36,226 nucleotides of DNA from Promethearchaeota archaeon (GCA_019058015.1 JAHLWH010000176.1:1-36226); one strand, 5' to 3'. Positions 15,638 through 24,237 are shown, counted from the stretch's first letter. Notes: generated by a model from the sequence alone, not told the origin. Translations and numbers: made by a program.

Positions 15638-16483
15638 GTGAAGAAAATTAATAGTGTAAAAAAATTTCTTGCATTTATTATTCTTGTCTCAATAATTTAT
15701 TCTCTAAATTCTTTTCCAAAATTTGTTGGAGCCGGTTTTAATGATGATATTTTAACCTCAGTTGAAACAATGCCAATAATTATTGATGGAAATTTTAGTT
15801 CTATAGAAGATGAATGGACAAACGCAAATAGTACAGAAGGATTTATTGATGATCTTCCTATTGAAATTTGGGTTTGTCATAATAAATCTAATTCATCATT
15901 ATATATAGCAATTAGTATTGAGTTAGAAATCCATCCTTCCAATGAATTTTTAGGAATAATTCTTTGCAATTCTTCAAATGAAAATGAAACGGAATTTTTA
16001 GATGCGAAAATTGTTCAAAACTATAATTTGGATAATTCATCACTTCATAATACATCATTTTTTGATATTTATATAGTCAGTGGAACCAATTATATTCTAG
16101 ATACTAATATAAATGGAAATGGCTCCTGTAAGCTTGATGAGAAGAAGACTAAATATGAATTTGAAATAGAATTCAATGAAAATAATACAGATAAGCAGGA
16201 TGTTTTATTAAATCTCTCACAAACTTATGCAATAAAATTCATATATGGAAATAATCCCAATGGAAATAATCCCAATTATAATAGCTCAATTTTAAAAGAA
16301 TCTGCAACTTTAAAAATAAAGATTGGTTTGTTCGAAGAATCTGATGAATCACCTTTAGATCTATTAGAATTAACAATAAATGTTTTTACAATAACTTTTT
16401 TTATCAGTGCAGGGATTATTTATAGTTATTTTGGTTTTTATATCTTTAAAACTAAAAGCAAACATAAAAGGAGGAGAAGATAA
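15638..16483 (+). CDS. Exported, C-terminally anchored protein with a DOMON/CBM9-like domain
   Basis: A 281-aa protein with a basic start and hydrophobic signal segment (residues 8-30), an outer domain of about 200 residues, one TM helix near residues 246-270 and a basic cytoplasmic tail (KTKSKHKRRRR), so a type I membrane topology. The outer domain opens with IDGNFSSIEDEWTNAN and continues with IEIWVCHNKSNSSLYIAISIELE, the pattern of DOMON/CBM9-like sugar- or heme-binding sandwiches in archaeal surface proteins. It has many N-glycosylation sequons (NSS, NET, NTS, NNT, NLS). A GNNPN unit is repeated in tandem near residue 205. GTG start at 15638. Its last codons carry the ribosome binding site of the next gene. 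Confidence 0.6.
   Translation: MKKINSVKKFLAFIILVSIIYSLNSFPKFVGAGFNDDILTSVETMPIIIDGNFSSIEDEWTNANSTEGFIDDLPIEIWVCHNKSNSSLYIAISIELEIHPSNEFLGIILCNSSNENETEFLDAKIVQNYNLDNSSLHNTSFFDIYIVSGTNYILDTNINGNGSCKLDEKKTKYEFEIEFNENNTDKQDVLLNLSQTYAIKFIYGNNPNGNNPNYNSSILKESATLKIKIGLFEESDESPLDLLELTINVFTITFFISAGIIYSYFGFYIFKTKSKHKRRRR
16469..16474 (+). promoter_or_regulatory. Shine-Dalgarno site inside the tail of the surface protein gene
   Basis: AGGAGG is formed by the Arg-Arg codons at the end of the surface-protein gene. It lies nine bases before ACG 16484, directly after the stop codon TAA. It points to translation restarting right there even though no standard start codon is present. Confidence 0.55.
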
Positions 16484-16912
16484 ACGTCTAAATATAAAAA
16501 AATTCCCGAAAAGGAAACTATAGAAAAAGAAAAACCTAAGAAAATATTAACAACGGATGAATTTATAATAAAATCGGGAATTACTTCGTTTTATTTAGCC
16601 AGTATCTTCTTTGCTGTTTCCATATTATTCAATTCAGGGATTGTAACCATTTTTATGAATCAAAATCTTTTCCTAGATTTTGTGGATATTTCAATTAAAA
16701 CAATTTCAATTATACTATTTTTCTTATTTCTTTGTGTTGCAGTAGGTAATGTAGAAGAAATAAACGGAAAAGTACTTGGTTGGAAAAAACTCACGATCCT
16801 TATAATAATTTCATTAATTCAGTCCATAAGAAATGGTTGGGTATTTCTTTTCTCAAGTATTGGAATTATTGTATTAATCCTTTATTTTTGGTTAGTCCAA
16901 GAAAGTAGATAA
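16484..16912 (+). CDS. Multi-pass membrane protein, probable ACG start, coupled to the surface protein gene
   Basis: From the first ATG (16655) only 85 residues result, cutting into a membrane domain. The frame is open back to the stop of the previous gene (TAA 16481-16483), giving 142 codons: a charged N-terminus with Lys/Glu-rich run, then TM segments around SFYLASIFFAVSILF, ISIKTISIILFFLFLCVAVG, and WVFLFSSIGIIVLILYFWLV. No ATG, GTG or TTG lies in the added part, but ACG is the first codon after TAA and sits nine bases after a perfect AGGAGG. The two genes share a frame, so stop-codon readthrough giving a 424-aa fusion is the alternative. It is likely a partner of the surface protein in the membrane. 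Confidence 0.6.
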   Translation, partial: TSKYKKIPEKETIEKEKPKKILTTDEFIIKSGITSFYLASIFFAVSILFNSGIVTIFMNQNLFLDFVDISIKTISIILFFLFLCVAVGNVEEINGKVLGWKKLTILIIISLIQSIRNGWVFLFSSIGIIVLILYFWLVQESR

Positions 16913-16935
16913 AAAAGAGATAATAACTTTATAAA

Positions 16936-17082
16936 TTAAGTTAACCTGCCTAGTTCTTCTTTTAAAAGGTCTCTTACGGCCATGCGGATTGCTTCACTTC
17001 TATTTGGATATAGATCTCGCGTTACTAATTCTTCCAATTTATCTATATATTTTTCAGGTAGATGAATTGTAATTAATTTCAT
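16936..17082 (-). CDS. Ribbon-helix-helix (CopG/NikR-like) regulator, 48 aa
   Basis: A short gene, ATG 17082 to TAA 16936. The protein reads KLITIHLPEKYIDKLEEL then VTRDLYPNRSEAIRMAVRDLL, a textbook ribbon-helix-helix: a DNA-reading strand with LITIHLP, helix A, the turn with PNRSEAIR, and helix B. Such proteins dimerise and bind operators with the paired strand. It is encoded opposite to its neighbours, between the membrane-protein gene and GDPD, and lies tail to tail with the former. It could be an autoregulator or antitoxin-like, but no toxin gene is adjacent. Confident on fold, unknown target. Confidence 0.85.
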   Translation of the reverse strand: MKLITIHLPEKYIDKLEELVTRDLYPNRSEAIRMAVRDLLKEELGRLT

Positions 17083-17169
17083 GAAATTTAAATAAGAATT
17101 CAAAAATATATTTACGTGTATTATTTCAGTATTATAAAATTGGAATAAAAAAAGCTTTTTTTAAATCAT

Positions 17170-17910
17170 ATGACAAAAAACCTTTTATTAATTGCCCATC
17201 GTGGAAATAGATTAGAGTATGATGAAAATACTATAATTTCATTTTCTAAAGCTATAGAGAACGGTGTAGATTTTATTGAATTTGATCTACATATAACAAA
17301 AGATCACAAATTAGTCATTAATCATGATAATACTTTACAAAGAACTTATAATGGAAATGGTATAATTTCCAAAATGACTTATGCAGAAATTTGTAAGTTT
17401 AGAACAAAAAAAGATGGTCAGAAAATGCCATTATTTACTGAATTAATTTCAGCATTTAAAAATAAAACTAAATTTTTAGTAGAATTAAAAGGAGATAATG
17501 TAGTAGAACCTGTCGTGAAAATAATTGAAAAATATAATCTTATTTCAAATTGTGTGATTAGTTCAAGAGATCTTTGGAAATTAGAAAAAATCAAATATTT
17601 TTTACCAAATTGTAGAATTTGCTATAATATAACGAAGGCAAAGGAATATACATTAAAAAAATTCCTAAAAAATAATTCTTCAAAGATTAAATCACTTAAA
17701 TTTGATATGATTTCCCTCCGCTCTACATTGGTTTCAAAAAACTTTATTAGAATTTGTCATTCAAATAACATTATCGCCTTAGCTTGGGATTTTATTAATC
17801 TCAAGAATTCTATTTTAAAAATCAGAGAATTATTAAAATTAGATATTGATGGAATTCTATTTGATTCATTAACTAATTTAAAAATTATTAGAAATGAATT
17901 AATAAAATAA
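17170..17910 (+). CDS. Glycerophosphodiester phosphodiesterase
   Basis: A 246-aa TIM-barrel GDPD that cleaves glycerophosphodiesters to glycerol phosphate and an alcohol. The key residues are present: AHRG near residue 9 (catalytic His), ENT, EFDLHITKDHKLVINHD with metal Glu/Asp and second catalytic His, and FLVELKGD for the later metal Glu. No signal peptide, so it acts in the cytoplasm on lipid turnover products. ATG start at 17170. It is convergent with the NFACT gene, 7 bases apart. Confidence 0.93.
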   Translation: MTKNLLLIAHRGNRLEYDENTIISFSKAIENGVDFIEFDLHITKDHKLVINHDNTLQRTYNGNGIISKMTYAEICKFRTKKDGQKMPLFTELISAFKNKTKFLVELKGDNVVEPVVKIIEKYNLISNCVISSRDLWKLEKIKYFLPNCRICYNITKAKEYTLKKFLKNNSSKIKSLKFDMISLRSTLVSKNFIRICHSNNIIALAWDFINLKNSILKIRELLKLDIDGILFDSLTNLKIIRNELIK

Positions 17911-17917
17911 AAATAAA

Positions 17918-19963
17918 TTAAATAGCTAATATTTCCGAATTTCCAGCTGGTATCAGTAGTATAATATCATCTAAGGACAAAATATTCACCCACTTTTTCA
18001 AATCATTATCAACTTTTTTTAAAAAAAGATTTTTTAATTTTTTTGCGATACTCCCTGAAGATTCTCCACCTTTCTCAGGAATCAATAGTTCATAAATCTC
18101 CGTTTGTTTTTTAATAGATGATTCCGGTCCTGAAATTACCTTTGGGTAAAAATGTATTAATTCGGGATTCAAATCTTCCTTAATTTTTTCAAATATAATT
18201 CCAATTGCTAATATTAATTTTACTTTTTGAATAAAATTCTTTTTTCCCGAGATTATAAATGAACCTTTTGGTAAAAATTCTCCCGAGGGGGGCGTTTTAC
18301 TCACTTGTTTAGGTAGAACATAAAAAATGTCAGTTATTTTATAACCTTCTTTCCATGCTCGAGAATAACAACCAACAAAAATACTAGCTTCATTAATAGT
18401 ATCTAGAGGGATTTCCTTATTTTCTGGATTTTTTATAACTGTTAATGGTGATCCTCTAATTTCTGAATGTAAAACTAAATCATTAGGCTCAATATATTTT
18501 CTATAGATTGCTTCATTCGAACTGATATCTCTTCCTCCAATTACTAAAAATTCATTACTGGAAATGAACCATCTATATTTTTCATACCATTTTTTCTTTG
18601 GTTTTCGTACCAAATGATCAACAATAACTTGTTCACTATCTTTCTCAATTATAAGTTTTTTAATCTTTTTTTTTGTTTCCTCAATGGCAGAATAGGTTCC
18701 TTCAATTTTTTTTTGAGCTTTTTTACCTTTAGAAAAAATTAAATTTGCATTTTCTCCAATACTTTTATTTAAATCTATGATAAATTCTTTCCCATCTAAT
18801 TGAATAATAATTTGCTTTTTAGAAGGTATGATTTTTCTAAATGGAATTATCTCTTTTATTCCTTGTTCTTTTCCTAAAATTAATTTATCTTCAATTTCAT
18901 TCCATTGATATCCTTTTTTTTTAGCGTCCAAAATTGTTTTTAATAGTTTTTCTAATTCTTTGAAATGTTTATATATACTTTCTCCAATATTGTAATATTT
19001 TTCTTTTTTATTTTCTTGTTCTCTTATATATTCTATTTGTGTTTGTAATCTTTTCTCTAATTTCTCCATCTCTCGATTATATTTTTCAACTGGTTGAGGT
19101 ATAACTTTCGTAGAATCTAACTTTGAAAAATAATTATCAAGGCCCTCATTAAAAGATTCAACATATTGTTTCTGATAACTTTCATATATATATAGATCAA
19201 ATGGTACCACATCAACCACTTCATTCTTATCATCTAAAATAAATTGAGGCTTTAATTTTTCAGTTTTTAATTTTAGAGCAAAGTCCTTTAATATATTAAA
19301 TAATTTACTAATTTCTTCTTCGCTTAATGTATTTGATTTAACTTTTTTATCTAATTGGGACATTTTACAAATTTCTTCACTATATAATCCTGCTATATTA
19401 ATGTTTCTTGCGATTATTCTCACTAATTCATCATTGGAAGTATAAATAATTTTAGAGAAGGAATCTTTATCTAATGAAAATAAATCTAAACCTCTTGATA
19501 GAGGAAATTTATATTCTCTTTTAGCTAATATATCTCGATCTTTAAATTTTTTATATTTTTTTGCCACCATAACTAAATTTTCTTCATTTATGAGAATATA
19601 GTTTCCTTTGGCAAAAAGTTCAATAATAAATTTCCATGAAACTGTGTTCTGATTACTTAACTCAATTACCAATATTCTATCTAAATTATGCTGATAAATG
19701 CTTAAAATTCGACGGTTTTTTAAAAATTTTCTCAAAGAACTACAATATTGACTTGGATATTTTGGTACAGGATAATTATAATTGGTAAGATTTACTCTTG
19801 AATCTCGTTCAATAACTAGATTTCTATTTACTTCTCTAGTTCTAATTTTTATTATTAATAAATCTTTTACCTCGTAGATATTATCAATAAATCCATCACA
19901 TAACTTATCATTTAATTCCTTAGCTACAGCAAAAACATCAATATTGGAAAGTTGTGTTTTCAT
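17918..19963 (-). CDS. NFACT family ribosome quality control protein (archaeal Rqc2/NEMF/RqcH homologue)
   Basis: A 681-aa protein of the Rqc2/NEMF/RqcH family, which binds stalled 60S/50S subunits carrying peptidyl-tRNA and in bacteria and eukaryotes recruits tRNA to add C-terminal tails. Domains in order: NFACT-N (about 1-170, with the conserved Asp-Arg pair D95-R96 in NLDRILVIEL), a helix-hairpin segment (about 180-270), a long coiled coil (about 290-470), and NFACT-R (about 465-590: WYEKYRWFISSNEFLVIGGRDISSNEAIYRKYI, DLVLHSEIRGSP). It lacks the extended eukaryotic NFACT-C. It is divergent from the small membrane protein gene with a 40-base gap. Well supported. Confidence 0.95.
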   Translation of the reverse strand: MKTQLSNIDVFAVAKELNDKLCDGFIDNIYEVKDLLIIKIRTREVNRNLVIERDSRVNLTNYNYPVPKYPSQYCSSLRKFLKNRRILSIYQHNLDRILVIELSNQNTVSWKFIIELFAKGNYILINEENLVMVAKKYKKFKDRDILAKREYKFPLSRGLDLFSLDKDSFSKIIYTSNDELVRIIARNINIAGLYSEEICKMSQLDKKVKSNTLSEEEISKLFNILKDFALKLKTEKLKPQFILDDKNEVVDVVPFDLYIYESYQKQYVESFNEGLDNYFSKLDSTKVIPQPVEKYNREMEKLEKRLQTQIEYIREQENKKEKYYNIGESIYKHFKELEKLLKTILDAKKKGYQWNEIEDKLILGKEQGIKEIIPFRKIIPSKKQIIIQLDGKEFIIDLNKSIGENANLIFSKGKKAQKKIEGTYSAIEETKKKIKKLIIEKDSEQVIVDHLVRKPKKKWYEKYRWFISSNEFLVIGGRDISSNEAIYRKYIEPNDLVLHSEIRGSPLTVIKNPENKEIPLDTINEASIFVGCYSRAWKEGYKITDIFYVLPKQVSKTPPSGEFLPKGSFIISGKKNFIQKVKLILAIGIIFEKIKEDLNPELIHFYPKVISGPESSIKKQTEIYELLIPEKGGESSGSIAKKLKNLFLKKVDNDLKKWVNILSLDDIILLIPAGNSEILAI

Positions 19964-20003
19964 AACAATAAAATAATAATAATAAAATATATTATTAGAT
20001 TTT

Positions 20004-20330
20004 ATGCCTAATAAAAAAGAGGAAGAAACTGATCTCTTAGAAATACGATTGAAGAAAGAAACTAAGCTTTATTGGATTAAAGCAATAACAGGCGCCGTTA
20101 GTGCATTAGTTGGAAGATTATTTCTTGGTTTAATTGGTTGGTGGATGTTTATTTGGATGCTCTCTTTTTGGTTCGGCTTTCCTTTCATAATTAGTTTTTT
20201 GATTTCTCCTTATGATAAGGAAGAATGGAATTGGAAAATAATATTAAAAACTGGTATTGGAATTTTTTTCTTTACTTTCATGGTAGTTGGGACTCTAACC
20301 CATACGATTTTAAAATTTTTACAATTCTAA
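20004..20330 (+). CDS. Small multi-pass membrane protein, possibly EMC6-like
   Basis: A 108-aa protein with a charged N-terminus (NKKEEETDLLEIRLKKE) and three hydrophobic segments: ITGAVSALVGRLFLGLIGW, FIWMLSFWFGFPFIISFLI, IILKTGIGIFFFTFMVVGTL. The layout (short acidic N-terminus, first TM with small residues and Gly, three TMs, about 110 aa) recalls archaeal EMC6-type proteins of the membrane-insertase complex, but I cannot match residues with confidence. Its end overlaps the convergent pyrI gene by 12 bases. Could equally be an unrelated Asgard membrane protein. Confidence 0.6.
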   Translation: MPNKKEEETDLLEIRLKKETKLYWIKAITGAVSALVGRLFLGLIGWWMFIWMLSFWFGFPFIISFLISPYDKEEWNWKIILKTGIGIFFFTFMVVGTLTHTILKFLQF

Positions 20331-20825
20331 TCTCTGTTTTATTCTCTTTTCTCGCTTTTTTTCAATAAAAACTAACTCATCTAAATTTAAAATTCGATCA
20401 CAATAAATACATTGAATTTTTAAAGGTTTTTCATGTAATACATTAAATTCAGAGTCTATTGGTTCATTTTCAGAATTAGAAATGCAAGTAATATTTGGGC
20501 ATTTTATTAATTTTTTAATTATTTTTGGTAACTTTAATCTTACTTTTTCTATTACATTGAAGTCTTCTATTAATGATATTGATACATTTGGTGTGATTAT
20601 TGAAATTTGTTGTATTTGAGTTTCTGTTAAAAATATATTTTCAACTTTAATAAGATCCTTTTTCCCGTATTTTTTTGATTCAATATTAACACCAATTGTC
20701 ATTAGATTCTGTGTCTCTCCTAATCCAATAATATCCATAATAGATAATGCATATCCTGCGTCTATATGATCAATTACTGTCCCTTTTTTAATTTTTGGTA
20801 TTTTTAATTTGTCTGATTCTTCCAT
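20319..20825 (-). CDS. pyrI: Aspartate carbamoyltransferase regulatory chain
   Basis: A 168-aa PyrI, the nucleotide-binding chain that joins PyrB trimers and controls pyrimidine synthesis. N-terminal nucleotide domain: KIKKGTVIDHIDAGYALSIMDIIG, ...KDLIKVENIFLTETQIQQISIITPNVSISLIE. The C-terminal zinc domain keeps all four cysteines (CPNITCISNSENEP and IQCIYCDRIL). The length is slightly above the usual about 150. pyrB is not in the window, whereas the two are commonly adjacent. Confidence 0.95.
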   Translation of the reverse strand: MEESDKLKIPKIKKGTVIDHIDAGYALSIMDIIGLGETQNLMTIGVNIESKKYGKKDLIKVENIFLTETQIQQISIITPNVSISLIEDFNVIEKVRLKLPKIIKKLIKCPNITCISNSENEPIDSEFNVLHEKPLKIQCIYCDRILNLDELVFIEKKREKRIKQRLEL

Positions 20826-20901
20826 ATATATCTCACTTTAATAATAAGACCTAAAATTGTTCTTTATTTATCTTTTAAGAAATTATCCATAATTAAAAAC
20901 T

Positions 20902-21993
20902 TTACAATAATAAATATATAATAATTGAAGATGTTATTAGGAAACTAAGATTATCATCAACTGGCAAATCAAGATAATCTATTATCCCAATTATTAAAGC
21001 AACTGTTAATGAGATAAGGAGTGTTTTCTGAGGGCTTATAAAGTTCGGAAAGAATTGAAAAATTAAAAATAAAAATAAAATTCCGGATAAAAAAGAAAAT
21101 AAAATCCCACCAACTAATCCTTCATAACTCTTTTTTCCCCCTCTTATTTTATGACGTCCTATTGTAATTCCTATTAAATTTGCTGAACTGTCACCAACGG
21201 AAGACATAAATATTGAAAGACTAACTATTAACGGACCAATGTTTGATAGAGGTCCAAAAATTAGGATTATTGAAATAGTCCCTACTGCCATTGTAATATG
21301 AGGGCCTATTCTAGTTTTTAATTCTCTTTGTCGTAAAAGTCGATTAATTGATTTCAAAGGATAATCTTCGGGAGCAATTATTCTCACATAATCTGCTGTT
21401 AAAAGTCCCATTAATGAAATACTGGTTAAAAAAACGACTAAATATTGAGTAAAATCTACATTATTTAAAAATATTAAATTTGCCCCTGAAAAAAAATTTT
21501 TAATAAAATCTGGAAGAATGGAAATAAAATTATCTAAAAGAAATTTTGTAAATACTCCAAATATGAAATAGAAAAAACAAATGCAAATAACCATTAAATG
21601 AGCTAATTTTCTATATATCTCATATTTAAGAGGTAATACTCTCAATCCTTCAACATCAACACGTAATTCAGTTAAATTACTCGTACCTTTTTTCATTCTT
21701 TTTCTTTCTCTATATATTAATAAATGGAATGCAAGAAAAAAGGGGAACATAAATAAAATAGTAAAGAAATCAAATGGATATATTAAAATTGGATTAAAAT
21801 TTGGGTTAATAATAGGTCTTAACATACTTGCAATAATTGCGATTAGTAATGTTGAAGTAGTAATAATATTATTAATAAAAGCACTCATCTCATCATACTT
21901 ATATGAAAGAAATGAAAGTTTAAATAACGTACCACATGTCAAGAATAGTAAAAATAAATATATTATGTAAGTAACTATCAAAAAAATGCACAA
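20902..21993 (-). CDS. CTP-dependent lipid kinase, dolichol/phytol kinase-like
   Basis: A 363-aa membrane protein with about eight to nine TM segments. Family marks: YEIYRKLAHL (the R-K-x-x-H motif of SEC59/VTE5-type kinases and related cytidylyltransferases) after an N-terminal membrane part, and the CTP-binding block SVGDSSANLIGITIGRHKIRGGKKSYEGLVGG near residues 265-295. Such enzymes phosphorylate dolichol, phytol or geranylgeraniol with CTP. In archaea this supplies dolichyl phosphate for glycosylation or isoprenoid salvage for lipids. TTG start at 21993. The exact lipid is undecided. Confidence 0.8.
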   Translation of the reverse strand: MCIFLIVTYIIYLFLLFLTCGTLFKLSFLSYKYDEMSAFINNIITTSTLLIAIIASMLRPIINPNFNPILIYPFDFFTILFMFPFFLAFHLLIYRERKRMKKGTSNLTELRVDVEGLRVLPLKYEIYRKLAHLMVICICFFYFIFGVFTKFLLDNFISILPDFIKNFFSGANLIFLNNVDFTQYLVVFLTSISLMGLLTADYVRIIAPEDYPLKSINRLLRQRELKTRIGPHITMAVGTISIILIFGPLSNIGPLIVSLSIFMSSVGDSSANLIGITIGRHKIRGGKKSYEGLVGGILFSFLSGILFLFLIFQFFPNFISPQKTLLISLTVALIIGIIDYLDLPVDDNLSFLITSSIIIYLLL

Positions 21994-22075
21994 TTACTAA
22001 TTTTTATTATTAAGTGAAATATTAAAAAAAATTTTAACTTAACTAAAAAAATTAAAAAAAAAATATTAATTAAAT

Positions 22076-23473
22076 TTAAAAAGAGGCTTCGTTTATTTTT
22101 GGCATATCATCTGCAGATAACGCCTTTTCTATTTCTTCCGTTGGCATCTCATAATCTTCTAGGGCTCCATCCATATATTCTTTATAAGCTAATAAATCAA
22201 AAAATCCATGACCACTAAAATTAAATAGAATTGTTTTTCTCTCTTTATTTTCCTTAGCTTTTAATGCCTGATCTATTGCTTCTTTTATCGCATGGCATGT
22301 TTCTGGTGCAGGTAATATATATTCTGTTTTGGCAAATAAAAGTCCCGCTTGTATAACATCTGTTTGATGGTGCATAACTGATTTTATGACTTTATTCTTC
22401 AATAAAATAGAAAGGATAGGTGCCATTCCATGATATCTTAATCCTCCCGCATGAATTGGAGATGGAATAAAGTTATGACCTAAAGTATACATCTTTACAA
22501 TAGGTGCCATCTTTGCCGTATCTCCATAATCCCACATATACATTCCTTTGCACAGACTTGGACATGCTCTAGGCTCAACAGCGATCATTTCCGTTTCGGG
22601 GTATACACCCCTTATCTTTTCTCTTATAAAAGGAATGGCGGTTCCAGCAAAATTTGATCCACCTCCAGCACAACCAATTACAATGTCAGGATATTCTCCT
22701 ATTTTAGAAAGCTGGGATTTCACTTCCTGACCGATTACTGTTTGATGTAAAAGCACGTGATTTACAACACTTCCTAAAGAATATCTAATAGATTCATCCC
22801 TTAAGCAATGTTCTATCGCTTCAGATATTGCAAGTCCTAAACTTCCAGGATGATCATTATCTTTTTTCCAATATCTCCTTCCAGATTCTGTGAATTCTGA
22901 TGGACTAGCATGTACTTTGGCATTAAAAATTTTCATTAAAATTTTTCTTCCTGGTTTTTGTAAAAAACTTATTCGAACCATATACACTGTACATTTTATT
23001 CCAGATAAATTACAAGCTAAAGCTAAAGCGCTACCCCATTGGCCTGCACCTGTTTCTGTCACCATCTCATTAATACCTTGTTTCTTGCAAAAATATGCTT
23101 GTGCAAGTGCAGTATTCAATTTGTGACTACCAGTTGGGCTTACTGATTCATTTTTATAAAAAATCTTTATATTATCTCCTTCTATTCCAAGTTCTTTTTC
23201 CAATCTGTATGCTCTATGAAGTGGTGTAGGTCTTCCTATAGATGCATACATTGCTCTTAAATCATTTGGGATTGGAATTGAGTTTTCTTGTGATACCTCT
23301 TGTAAAACACATTCCTTTGCGAAAATCCTCATTGCTAATTCGGGAGGAGCTGGTTTACCATCGGCAGGATTGACTAATGGTGTCATTGGAGTTGGTAAAT
23401 CTGGAAGTATATTTATCCATTCTTTTGGTATTTCACTAGTTGGCAATATTATTCTGCTATTAAATAAATCCAT
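22076..23473 (-). CDS. trpB2: Tryptophan synthase beta chain, TrpB2 type
   Basis: A 465-aa PLP enzyme joining indole and serine to tryptophan. The PLP lysine is in GSHKLNTALAQ, followed by ETGAGQWGSALALA and the phosphate-binding GCAGGGSNFAGTA. The long N-terminus with PPELAMRIFAKECVLQEVS and RPTPLHRAYRLEKELG is typical of the TrpB2 group, which often works without TrpA; no trpA lies here. A TTG at 23479 is in frame, but GGAG (23482-23485) lies eight bases before ATG 23473 and only two before TTG, so ATG is the start. Confidence 0.95.
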   Translation of the reverse strand: MDLFNSRIILPTSEIPKEWINILPDLPTPMTPLVNPADGKPAPPELAMRIFAKECVLQEVSQENSIPIPNDLRAMYASIGRPTPLHRAYRLEKELGIEGDNIKIFYKNESVSPTGSHKLNTALAQAYFCKKQGINEMVTETGAGQWGSALALACNLSGIKCTVYMVRISFLQKPGRKILMKIFNAKVHASPSEFTESGRRYWKKDNDHPGSLGLAISEAIEHCLRDESIRYSLGSVVNHVLLHQTVIGQEVKSQLSKIGEYPDIVIGCAGGGSNFAGTAIPFIREKIRGVYPETEMIAVEPRACPSLCKGMYMWDYGDTAKMAPIVKMYTLGHNFIPSPIHAGGLRYHGMAPILSILLKNKVIKSVMHHQTDVIQAGLLFAKTEYILPAPETCHAIKEAIDQALKAKENKERKTILFNFSGHGFFDLLAYKEYMDGALEDYEMPTEEIEKALSADDMPKINEASF

Positions 23474-23640
23474 ATTCAATTCTCCTTCAATATTATTTTT
23501 AATATTACAATTTATTCACATCTAAGATGTGATTCATCTCTTATTAGATCTTAATAAGAATAATGCAGTTTTAGGATGCGAAATAGTTATTATAAACTAT
23601 TTAAGTAATAGTTAATAAAGTTGCAAGATTAAACTAAGGA

Positions 23641-23703
23641 AAGACCAATGCCAATAGGCTTATCGACACCAACACCAAGCCCACTGCCAACGCCATGAGC
23701 AAT
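23641..23703. repeat. GC-rich patch of degenerate 6-base repeats with a 16-codon frame
   Basis: Inside a 353-base gap between trpB2 and the Roadblock gene lies a stretch much richer in GC than anything around it. From about 23664 it reads as six-base units ending in CCA or GCA (ACACCA, ACACCA, AGCCCA, CTGCCA, ACGCCA, TGAGCA). On the plus strand ATG 23648 to TGA 23698 encodes MPIGLSTPTPSPLPTP, with AAGGA seven to eight bases before the ATG. On the minus strand the same DNA reads as Gly-X repeats (GVGSGLGVGV) with no standard start. It may be a micro-gene, a remnant of a repeat protein, or an RNA element. The rest of the gap shows only a TATA-like run near 23590. Confidence 0.4.
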
Positions 23704-23832
23704 TAAAAAGACTACAATTAACTTCCTTAATTTTCAAGCTTTTTTAACTAATTTTTTTATAATTTCCTAATATTAAAATATGATATTCTTTAAAATATAA
23801 AAATCTTTTTTTTTAAAAACAAAATTAGAATA

Positions 23833-24237
23833 TTAGACTCTGCTTAGAATTTCTCTGATTTTATTTGCGGCGATTCTAAATACCTTCACTGTTTTCATCA
23901 TTGTTTGAATAATAGTTCCTGCTCCAACTAAAACGAAACGACCGGCATTTGATACAATAAAATAACCTGTTTCTCCTCTTACAATTATTTCATTAATATT
24001 TTCTCCAAAAAGTGAGTTCATTGCGCTTCTCGCTGTCATTAGGATTGCCGAACTTAGACCTCCAAATCTATCTCCATCCATTTTATATTGTGGGAGACAA
24101 CTGAAAGCTATGACATATCCTTCTTGGCTTACAAGCGCTAGTGCCTCTATTTCGCAATTTGATGTGATAAAAGTTATTTGAGGGGCAATTTCATCAATAA
24201 CTCGCTGGTCTAATCCTAGGTCGGAACCGAATTGCGT
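23833..24237 (-). CDS. Roadblock/LC7 domain protein, probable ACG start
   Basis: A small alpha/beta Roadblock/LC7 protein, a family that dimerises and binds or regulates small GTPases. From the first ATG (24081) only 82 residues are read, which lacks the first helix and strands. Upstream in frame the missing part is clear: DLGLDQRVIDEIAPQITFI, then EIEALALVSQEGYVIAFS, followed by GLSSAILMTARSAM, INEIIVRGETGYFIVSNAGRFVLVGAG and a closing helix. The frame runs to TAA 24240-24238, and the codon after it is ACG 24237; no ATG, GTG or TTG lies in the first 52 codons. A GTGA stretch six bases before ACG and a TTTAAATT TATA-like run about 20 bases upstream support a start there. Length from ACG is 134 aa. 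Confidence 0.85.
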   Translation of the reverse strand, partial: TQFGSDLGLDQRVIDEIAPQITFITSNCEIEALALVSQEGYVIAFSCLPQYKMDGDRFGGLSSAILMTARSAMNSLFGENINEIIVRGETGYFIVSNAGRFVLVGAGTIIQTMMKTVKVFRIAANKIREILSRV

